From contig CP092880.1 in assembly GCA_030710605.1 (NCBI GenBank), forward strand, positions 24,598,417 to 24,662,416: a DNA stretch of 64,000 nucleotides. Reading direction: 5' to 3'. The notes below the pieces were generated by a model. It was not told the origin of the DNA and ran no database searches. It saw nothing but the letters and a program-made list of their open reading frames with translations. A program made the translations under genes and the position numbers. Source of the stretch: Cordylochernes scorpioides. Its lineage: Eukaryota > Arthropoda > Arachnida > Pseudoscorpiones > Chernetidae. Shown piece by piece: positions 55,593-64,000 of the stretch; the stretch's first letter is position 1, and each line of letters begins with the position of its first letter.

Positions 55593-55674
55593 AAGCTCAC
55601 GGATAGAATGCGCTCCCATTGGCCGCCAGCAAACACGTGACCTCCCTGCCCGCCCCCCTCTAGACAACCCTGTT

Positions 55675-58600
55675 ATCAGCTGTGTGTTACATCCACCTGT
55701 CTATACAGACCACCCTGTCTATAGCGTTCACCCTAGACAACCCTGTTATCAGCTGTGTGATACATCCACCTGTCTATACAGACCACCCTGTCTATAGCGA
55801 CCACCCTAGACAACCCTGTTATCAGCTGTGTGATACATCCACCTGTCTATACAGACCACCCTGTCTATAGCGTTCACCCTAGACAACCCTGTTATCAGCT
55901 GTGTGATACATCCACCTGTCTATACAGACCACCCTGTCTATAGCGACCACCCTAGACAACCCTGTTATCAGCTGTGTGATACATCCACCTGTCTATACAG
56001 ACCACCCTGTCTATAGCGACCACTCTAGACAACCCTGTTATCAGCTGTGTGATACATCCACCTGTCTATACAGACCACCCTGTCTATAGCGACCACCCTA
56101 GACTACCCTGTTATTAGCTGTGTGATACATCCACCTGTCTAAACAGACCACCCTGTCTATAGCGACCACTCTAGACAACCCTGTTATCAGCTGTGTGATA
56201 CATCCACCTGTCTATACAGACCACCCTGTCTATAGCGACCACCCAGACAACCCTGTTATCATCAGTGTGATACATCCACCTGTCTATACAGACCACCCTG
56301 TCATAGCGGTCACCCTAGGCAACCCTGTTATCAGCTGAGTGATACATCCACCTGTCTATACAGACCACCCTGTCATAGCGGTCACCCTAGGCAACCCTGT
56401 TATCAGCTGTGTGATACATCCACCTGTCTATACAGACCACCCTGTCATAGCGGTCACCCTAGGCAACCCTGTTAACAGCTGAGTGATACATCCACCTGTC
56501 TATACAGACCACCCTGCCATAGCGGTCACCCTAGGCAACCCTGTTATCAGCTGAGTGATACATCCACCTGTCTATACAGACCACCCTGTCATAGCGGTCA
56601 CCCTAGGCAACCCTGTTATCAGCTGAGTGATACATCCACCTGTCTATACAGACCACCCTGCCACAGCGGTCACCCTAGGCAACCCTGTTATCAGCTGAGT
56701 GATACATCCACCTGTCTATACAGACCACCCTGTCATAGCGGTCACCCTAGGCAACCCTGTTATCAGCTGAGTGATACATCCACCTGTCTATACAGACCAC
56801 CCTGTCATAGCGGTCATCCTAGGCAACCCTGTTATCTGCTGTGTGATACATCCACCTGTCTATACAGACCACCCTGTCATAGCGGTCACCCTAGGCAACC
56901 CTGTTATCAGCTGTGTGATACATCCACCTGTCTATACAAACCACCCTGTCATAGCGGTCACCCTAGGCGACCCTGTTATCAGCTGAGTGATACATCCACC
57001 TGTCTATACAGACCACCCTGTCATAGCGGTCACCCTAGGCGACCCTGTTATCAGCTGAGTGATACATCCACCTGTCTATACAGACCACCCTGCCATAGCG
57101 GTCACCCTAGGCAACCCTGTTATCAGCTGAGTGATACATCCACCTGTCTATACAGACCACCCTGCCATAGCGGTCACCCTAGGCAACCCTGTTATCTGCT
57201 GTGTGATACATCCACCTGTCTATACAGACCACCCTGTCATAGCGGTCACCCTAGGCAACCCTGTTATCAGCTGTGTGATACATCCACCTGTCTATACAGA
57301 CCACCCTGTCGTAGCGGTCACCCTAGGCGACCCTGTTATCAGCTGAGTGATACATCCACCTGTCTATACAGACCACCCTGTCATAGCGGTCACCCTAGGC
57401 AACCCTGTTATCAGCTGAGTGATACATCCACCTGTCTATACAGACCACCCTGTCGTAGCGGTCACCCTAGGCGACCCTGTTATCAGCTGAGTGATACATC
57501 CACCTGTCTATACAGACCACCCTGCCATAGCGGTCACCCTAGGCAACCCTGTTATCAGCTGAGTGATACATCCACCTGTCTATAAAGACCACCCTGTCAT
57601 AGCGGTCACCCTAGGCAACCCTGTTATCTGCTGTGTGATACATCCACCTGTCTATACAGACCACCCTGTCATAGCGGTCACCCTAGGCAACCCTGTTATC
57701 AGCTGTGTGATACATCCACCTGTCTATACAGACCACCCTGTCGTAGCGGTCACCCTAGGCGACCCTGTTATCAGCTGAGTGATACATCCACCTGTCTATA
57801 CAGACCACCCTGTCGTAGTGGTCACCCTTGGCGACCCTGTTATCTGCTGTGTGATACATCCACCTGTCTATACAGACCACCCTGTCGTAGCGGTCACCCT
57901 AGGCGACCCTGTTATCAGCTGAGTGATACATCCACCTGTCTATACAGACCACCCTGTCGTAGCGGTCACCCTAGGCGACCCTGTTATCTGCTGTGTGATA
58001 CATCCACCTGTCTATACAGACCACCCTGTCATAGCGGTCACCCTAGGCAACCCTGTTATCACCTGTGTGATACATCCACCTGTCTATACAGACCACCCTG
58101 TCATAGCGGTCACCCTAGGCAACCCTGTTATCAGCTGAGGGATACATCCACCTGTCTATACAGACCACCCTGTCTATAGCGACCACCCTAGACAACCCTG
58201 TTATCAGCTGTGTGATACATCCACCTGTCTATACAGACCACCCTGTCTACAGCGGCCACTCTAGACAACCCTGTTATCATCAGTGTGATAAATACACCTG
58301 TCTATACAGACCACCCTGTCTATAGCGACCACCCTAGACAACCCTGTTATCAGCTGTGTGATACATCCACCTGTCTATACAGACCACCCTGTCTACAGCG
58401 GCCACCTTAGGCAACCCTGTTATCATCAGTGTGTTACATTCACCTGTCTATACAGACCACCCTGTCTATAGCGACCACCCACCTGTCTATACAGACCACC
58501 CTGTCTATAGTGGTCACTTTAGGCAACCCTGTTATCATCAGTGTGTTACATTCACCTGTCTATACAGACCACCCTGTCTATAGCGACCACCCTAGACAAC

Positions 58601-58990
58601 CCTGATATCAGCTGTGTGATACATCCACCTGTCTATACCGACCACCCTGTCTATAGCGGTCACTCTAGGCAACCCTATTATCAGCTGAGTGATACATCCA
58701 CCTGTCTATACCGACCACCCTGTCTACAGCGCCTAGGGTGACCGCTATGACAGGGTGGTCTGTATAGACCTGTCTATAGCGACCACCCTAGACAACCCTG
58801 TTATCAGCAGTGTGATACATACACCTGTCTATACAGACCACCCTGTCTATAGCGACCACTCTACAGCTGTGATACATCCACCTGTCTATACAGACCACCC
58901 TGTCTATAGCGGTCACTCTAGGCAACCCTATTATCAGCTGTGTGATACATCCACCTGTCTATACAGACCACCCTGTCTATAGCGGCCACC
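55675..58990 (+). repeat. 72-73-bp minisatellite, ~45 units
   Basis: Unit: ATACATCCACCTGTCTATAC, AGACCACCCTGTC(TAT)AGCG, GTCACCCTAGGCAACCCTGT, TATCAGCTGAGTG. Outer units are 73 bp with CTATAGCGACCACCCTAGAC; inner units (56.28-58.14 kb) are 72 bp with CATAGCGGTCACCCTAGGC. Units are very similar, so homogenisation is recent. A short inverted piece lies at about 58731-58769. Confidence 0.95.
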
Positions 58991-59224
58991 CAAGACAACG
59001 TTTTTGAAATATATTCGCACTCGGGTAAACCCCGGGCGTTGCCCGGGCCTTTCGTCTAGTAAAATATATTCACACAAAGCAATAACGCGCCATCTATACA
59101 TATAAAATGAAAGGATTTAAAAGCACGAATGTTTCTTTTATACATAATACAAACTTTGCATGGAATTTTTGAATGAAAATATTCAAGGTATTAGAGAATT
59201 ATTCAATATACTCTTTATATGATA

Positions 59225-59360
59225 TATTAGCGCGCCATCTGTTATGAAAATTCGAAACTATTATAGACGCGTATGATTTTTTTTCAAAATTGAACAATTT
59301 TCTACTGTTTAATTTTTAATAGAATCATACGCTTCTATAATAGTTTTGAATTCTCATATA
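59225..59360. repeat. Short M3-family foldback
   Basis: GAAAATTCGAAACTATTATA (59241) mirrored by CTATAATAGTTTTGAATTCT (59334). Confidence 0.75.
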
Positions 59361-59780
59361 CTCTTTATAATCCATTTCTTGAATAACTGAAAACAATTAA
59401 GAAAAAAAAAAAGAGATTTTAATTCCTATATTGGAGAATAAAAAGAATGAAAAAAAAATCAAAAGAATAAATCCCATTGGGATAACATAATCACACAATT
59501 GACTACATTTCTATCTGTGAAAGAAAACCCCATAAGTCTCTTACAAAATAATTTGATAAAGGTTGTTAGGAACTATTTGTGTTATGAAAGAAAGAAAAAA
59601 AGGAGAAGAAAATAAAAGCGATAGAATTTCACATCGTGTTTGGTCAAAATAAGGTAAATATTTGCAGAATAAAATTGTTTTTTTTTTTTAAATAGAATCA
59701 AAGGTTATAATATACATAGAATAATAAGGATAATTATAGAGGTATGCCGAAATTTATAAATATATCATCGTCTGCTGATA
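59361..59780. other. A-rich intergenic DNA
   Basis: Nothing recognised. Confidence 0.35.
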
Positions 59781-59782
59781 TA

Positions 59783-61086
59783 CAAGGTATGTCCCATAAG
59801 TTCCCGGACTGGGTCCATAAAAAAATAAATAAATGAAAAATGTAAATGAATTTGACTGTTTATTATAGAAAAAATATCTGGCTACACGGTGGTACCAATA
59901 TCGAGGCGTTACGTGCACGCGCCCCAAAGTTATTCTAATTTATTTAAAGGTTACACATAGCGCTGCGGCGATTTTACGATGGAACGAAAATTGAAGCAGA
60001 GGATTTGCATAGAATTTTGTGTGAAACTTCAAATATCAGCAACCGAAACTTTTTAAATACTTAATAAAGCATTCCCCAAAGAGAACAATTGTTTTTGAAT
60101 GGCATTCTAGATTTAAAGCTGGCAGAATTTCCATTGAAGATGATCTTCGTCAAGGACGCCCAAAAATTTCAAAGGACTGATGAAAATGTGCAAAAAATCA
60201 CCGATTTGATAGAATAAAATCCTCGAACCACTTTGCTGGAGCTAGAGCAAGACACAGGCATCTCTAAAACAACGATTGGAAGGATCGTAACCAAATCAAA
60301 AAGACTCCTGCAAAATTCATCCCAAGATTCCTCACTAATGAGCAAAAACTGTGTCGGCTTGCAACCTGTGAGGACATGTTGGAAATGACAAGAACAGATC
60401 CGGAATGGAAAGACAAGATAATCACAGGCTACGATACATGGGTCTATGGCTATGATCCTGAAACCAAGCATCAATCTGCCGAGTTGAGATGTCAGGGTGA
60501 GCTTAGACCCAAAAAATCCAGATTATTGAAATCCAGAAACAAGGTGTTGCTGGTCGCCTTTTGGAATAAAAAGGGCATTTTTCATCACGAGTATCTTCCT
60601 GCAGGCCAAACAGTTATCAAGGATATGTATTTGGGCATTCTTCGCCGTCTAAGGGAAGCGATTCGAAAAAAAAGGCCAGTAAAATGGACTAATGGTGGCT
60701 GGATCCTACACCATATCAATGCTCGCCCTCACACAGCGCACTTGATGACTAGCTTTTTGGCGAAAAACGGGACACAAATCCTACTTCAACCACCCTATTT
60801 CCCAGACATCGCACCAAATGACTTTTTCCTGTTCCCCAAACTTAAAGCAGTTCTAAAAGGAAGACATTTTGACACCAGGGATGACATAATAGAAAAATCG
60901 CCGTTAGCATTGAAGAGCATTCCAAAAGAGGCTTATAAAAACTGTTTCGACAATTGGGAGAAACGATGGCGCTGGTGCGTTGAAGCAAGGGGGGATTACT
61001 TTGAAAAGTTTTAATTAAAAAAATTTTAAAAAATCTTACCTTTTTTTTTTATGGACCCAGTCCGGGAACTTATGGGACATACCTTG
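59783..61086 (+). mobile_element. Mariner element 2
   Basis: 1304 bp with ~36-bp inverted ends (CAAGGTATGTCCCATAAGTT, CCCGGACTGGGTCCAT) and TA duplications. A different mariner family from element 1. Confidence 0.93.
59980..61014 (+). pseudogene. Mariner 2 transposase, catalytic residues lost
   Basis: The start MERKLKQRICIEFCVKLQ is recognisable, but the N-terminal half changes frame several times and has stops. A clear frame opens at 60376: IITGYDTWVYGYDPETKHQS, VAFWNKKGIFHHEYLPAGQT, ILHHINARPHTAH, PYFPDIAPNDFFLFPKLK and RGDYFEKF. In active mariners the first two catalytic Asp lie in GDETW and HHDNA; here they read GYDTW and HHINA, so both are lost, while the third (PD.AP.D) remains. The copy is dead. 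Confidence 0.9.
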
Positions 61087-61196
61087 TATCATATGTCGTC
61101 TGAATGATGAAATTCGAGGTTGCAGAAATCGAAAAAATGTTTTTTCAATATTTAATATAATTTATTAATCAATTAATTTTTCACTGACAATATATA

Positions 61197-61644
61197 CTCA
61201 TGGACAAAACTTGAGAATATATTTTTGAAGGTACATATATATACATGTGTGAAAAAAATAACAGAAAAAAAATAATAAAAAGTCAAGTGTTGATATTAAA
61301 AACAAAGAAAGGGCATATCCTGACCACTAGCACATGTGCTTTTTACAAGGTTAGTCGATTTCTGTTCTAGATGGCGCTCTGCCATCTAAAATTCCAAGTG
61401 CTCGTGATCAGGATATGTCTCTTCTTTTTTTTTTAATATATAAATATATTTTCAGATATATAAGAAAAATTGCGATTTACTTTATAAAATATTCGAAAAT
61501 ATTGCGTAAGTTTTTCGAATATTTTATTATTTTCTCAAAAGGAGAACGTTAGAATTTACATGTGTGGAAATTCCACCGTTATATAAACAAATAAGGAATG
61601 GTTCATGTTCAAAATATGAAACTTCCTTAAGTTTTGTCCACGAG
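61197..61644. repeat. Tc1-type MITE enclosing an M1 MITE
   Basis: Ends CTCATGGACAAAACTTGAG and CTTAAGTTTTGTCCACGAG are inverted. An M1 copy (61255-61430, GATGGCGCTCTGCCATCT) sits inside. Confidence 0.7.
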
Positions 61645-61830
61645 TTTAGAGGGATATTTATAACCCAGGGAGCACAGAACGCCAACTACCCGGGGAGTCA
61701 CTAGTATGGACTAGTGTTGAACGCTTTTACTCGCGTCCTGTTTTGATTGTTGAGTTGAACCAATTGACCAGGAAGTTCCATGCTGAAGTTGAGTCTTGGA
61801 GGCTGGTCCTAGATGCCATGAATTTATAAT
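61645..61830 (+). repeat. Copy of the 17270-17450 module
   Basis: Near-identical for ~150 bp, then diverges (GGAGGCTGGTCC). Frame interrupted by stops. Confidence 0.75.
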
Positions 61831-61884
61831 GAAGCAAAGTATTTATTATTTTATTAACAGAATATTAATTTTGATATATATATA

Positions 61885-62045
61885 CAGTTAAACTTGTCTA
61901 TAGCGCCCCCTCTTGGGACTCACCAAAATAGGGTGCTATAGACAGGTCACTTTTAATGTTAATCGCATCGTACTACGTATTTAAAATCGGGCGCTCTAGA
62001 GAGGGAGGCGTTATTTAGAGGGGGCGCTATAGACAGGTTTAACTG
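61885..62045. repeat. 161-bp MITE, copy 2
   Basis: Inverted relative of 54585-54745, TA on both sides. Confidence 0.88.
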
Positions 62046-62167
62046 TATTTGATTACTCTGCGTGAACTTCCCTCATTGCTTCTCTTGTATCAATTTTAGT
62101 TTGTGCTTTAAATAAATTGCTGTGTCATCCAGAAGTTTGTCTTTCCTAATTTTCTACCCGACCATAT

Positions 62168-62846
62168 TGCAACGTGGAAAATTAGGAAAGACAAACTCCA
62201 GTATTGACAAGGCAATTTATTCAAGGCAAGCACAACCTAAAGATATGATAACCAAAAGATAAGCAATGAAAAAGTTTACAGAGTAGCAAAATATAAACAT
62301 AAAATGATACTCTGTTAATAAAATAATAAATACTTTGCTAAAAATCTCTTTCTCAATGGGAGCTGTGACCCACAGCTAGCAATTATTGTAGTTACTGACA
62401 TGGATCTGACTACTTCTGCCAAAAATCCAACGAAGTCTTGGAACTTTGTCCCTAGTACCTTTGCGTCTTTTTTCTTGCGGCGTGAAAAGGGGCTTTGTTG
62501 TCGTATCGTCGTCTATAGGGACATTGTCATCTTGGAGGGATGTCTTGGCTTCGACACAGCGGTGGAATCCTGGAGCCAGTCTCTGAAAATGTAGATCACA
62601 GCACCCATGGCCTCTAGGTCTTTTCGGCGATCTTCAGTTTGTCTTCCCTAATTTACCCAGCATCTCCACCAAAATGCCACGTGGAAAAATAGAAAAGATA
62701 AACTTCGGGATGACAAAGAAATTTATTCAAGGCAAGTACAACCTATGAATGATAAACAAAAGAGAAGCAATGAAGGAAGTTTTCAGAGTATCAAAATATA
62801 AACATAAAAATGATACTCTGTTCATAAAATAATAAATACTTTGCTA
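62168..62846 (-). mobile_element. TRIM: miniature LTR retrotransposon
   Basis: Two ~172-bp LTRs (62168-62340 and 62675-62846) flank only ~335 bp. On the minus strand the LTR ends CACGTGGCA, followed by TTT and the primer site TGGTGGAGATGCTGGG. A short Gag-like start follows (AVIYIF(R)DW) and stops within ~30 codons. The purine tract GAGAAAGAGA precedes the 3' LTR. It has no enzymes. Confidence 0.85.
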
Positions 62847-62884
62847 CGATATTTACAAATTAACATATTTTAATCGACAGAGTT

Positions 62885-63250
62885 CATAACATTTATATAG
62901 ACAAAGTGGGGGTTGATGTAAGATTATTTAAATCAGGGAACAATCGATGTCTCACTTCTGTAAAGTTCAGACAGTCATAGATAAGGTGAAGAGCAGTTTG
63001 TTCAGTTTCTCCCCAGGAACAATTTGGTGTTTCTGATAGACCTCTTTTATGTAAGTATTTCTGGAATTTTCCGTGTGATGTGATAAATTGAGTGACTATA
63101 AAATTTGGATGGAACTGTGTAGGAATTCCGTTTGAAAAAAAATAGTGCGAATTGTATAATTAGCATTATGAATGGATTGATACAAATGTTTCATAAAAAT
63201 TATTTTTCTACGCAAATTGTTGTAAGTTGTTAGAGCTTTAAGAAGCGGTC
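62885..63250 (-). pseudogene. LINE C-terminal fragment with CCHC motif
   Basis: On the minus strand a clear frame reads NFIVTQFITSHGKFQKYLHK, RGLSETPNCSWGETEQTALH, LIYDCLNFTEVRHRLF and ends near 62895. The pattern C..(W)GE.EQT..H.I.DC is the C-terminal zinc motif after the RT of R1/I-type LINEs. Only this end survives. Confidence 0.75.
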
Positions 63251-63350
63251 TGATAGATTAAATTGGCAAAAACGCTGGGAGGCTTCATTACTGATGACCC
63301 AAGCCCTCCCAATAAACTTTTTTCATCGCAGTAAGGATAAGAGAAATTTG
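63238..63350. repeat. M3-family MITE fragment
   Basis: AGATTAAATTGGCAAAAACG and TTCATTACTGATGACCCAAG match other M3 copies. Confidence 0.65.
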
Positions 63351-63454
63351 TGTTTTATAGGTAAAAGAAACATTCAGGCTTTAATGCTTTCATTTTCTGT
63401 ATATAGATGGCACGAATTGTTTTATATAGTTTTTTCTGTTCATCTATATACTTG

Positions 63455-63514
63455 AAAATAGAGCAATCCATAAATAAATCTTTAAATAAAAAGGTATATA
63501 TTGGATCAAAATAT
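63455..63514 (+). repeat. Dispersed repeat, copy 2
   Basis: Pair of 4503-4582; the TRIM starts at its end. Confidence 0.7.
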
Positions 63515-64000
63515 TGTAACAAAGTGTTTATTATTTTATTAGCAGAGTATTTTTTTATGTTTATATTTTGGTATAATCTGTGCACTTCCCTCTTTTGCTT
63601 TTGTTTATCACTCATAGTTTGTTCTTGCCTGAAATAAATTGTTGTCTCATCCCGAAATTGGTATTCCCTAATTTTCCACGTGGCATTTTGATGGAGATGC
63701 TGGGTAGATTAGGGAAGACAAACTGAAGATCGCCGAAAAGACCTAGAGGCCATGGTTGCTGTGATCTACATTTTCAGAGATTGGTTCCAGGACTCCATCG
63801 ACGTGTCAAAGCCAAGACTTCCTTCCAAGATGACGATGTCCCTATAGACGATACGACGACAAAACCGTTCTTCACGCCGCAAGAAAAAGGGCGCAAAGGT
63901 ACTAGGGACAAAGTTCCAATACTTCGATGAAATCCTTGGCAGAAGCACGTCAGATCCATGTCAGTAACTACAATAATTGCTAGCTGTAGGTCACAGCTCC
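63515..64000 (+). mobile_element. TRIM copy 2, cut by window edge
   Basis: 5' LTR 63515-63685 (TGTAACAAAG...CACGTGGCA), primer site TGATGGAGATGCTGGG, and ~315 bp of interior with a short frame (AVIYIFRDWFQDS) ending at TAG. The 3' LTR should begin just past 64000. Confidence 0.85.

Larger units (their letters stand above)
55523..59059 (+). mobile_element. Helitron carrying a minisatellite
   Basis: 5' TCTACTTATATATTTGCC after A; 3' end with hairpin CCCCGGGCGTTGCCCGGG then CTAG before T. Nearly all of its 3.5 kb interior is the tandem array. No coding sequence. Confidence 0.75.

Noticed and set aside
55675..58990. CRISPR array or repetitive protein gene
   Set aside because: Units are contiguous without unique spacers, and the 66-75-residue open stretches are broken by TGA in most units; this is a eukaryotic minisatellite.

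Overview
This window looks like nuclear DNA from an animal, most likely an arthropod and probably an insect. The evidence is spliced exons with GT..AG introns from 49 nt to more than 10 kb, Helitrons, mariner/Tc1 DNA transposons, an I/Jockey-type LINE, Ty3/gypsy elements, tRNA-derived SINEs, and a host protein whose BTB half resembles the insect serine-enriched protein (gprs). I cannot name the species. No bacterial-style operon, CRISPR array or rRNA is present.

Layout. 1-3.9 kb: decayed gypsy pol, then a decayed LINE. 4.6-10.5 kb: gypsy-like element A on the minus strand, with 752-bp LTRs, an intact gag and a deleted pol. 10.5-11.5 kb: MITE material with a long foldback. 11.8-17.0 kb: gypsy element C on the minus strand, with two apparently identical 278-bp LTRs, gag, a -1 slippery site, protease and pol. 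18.3-38.5 kb: one host gene on the minus strand, with 12 recognised exons encoding a RapGAP domain followed by BTB and BACK domains. Its introns are packed with SINEs, MITEs, a Helitron and the 5.6-kb non-autonomous LTR element B (30.3-35.8 kb). 38.5-49 kb: truncated LINE ends, a second tRNA-SINE family, AT-rich DNA, several very long palindromes and a broken mariner. 49.2-53.5 kb: a nearly complete I/Jockey-type ORF2 inserted in a Helitron with an 11-bp target duplication. 54-55 kb: pogo/Tigger-like MITEs. 55.5-59.1 kb: a Helitron carrying a roughly 45-copy 72-73-bp minisatellite. 59.8-61.1 kb: a second broken mariner. 61.2-64.0 kb: MITEs, a miniature LTR element (TRIM), a LINE C-terminal fragment and a second TRIM cut by the window edge.

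The only host gene I can support is the RapGAP-BTB gene. Exon phases are compatible at every junction, and one exon carries both the end of the RapGAP region and the start of the BTB domain, so both halves belong to one transcript. Its 5' and 3' ends were not found in the window. The remaining recognised sequence is transposons at different ages: elements B and C have near-identical LTRs and look young, while the mariners, the first gypsy and the first LINE are fossils. Coordinates come from reading by eye; exon edges are splice-site based and transposon edges are usually good to a few bases.
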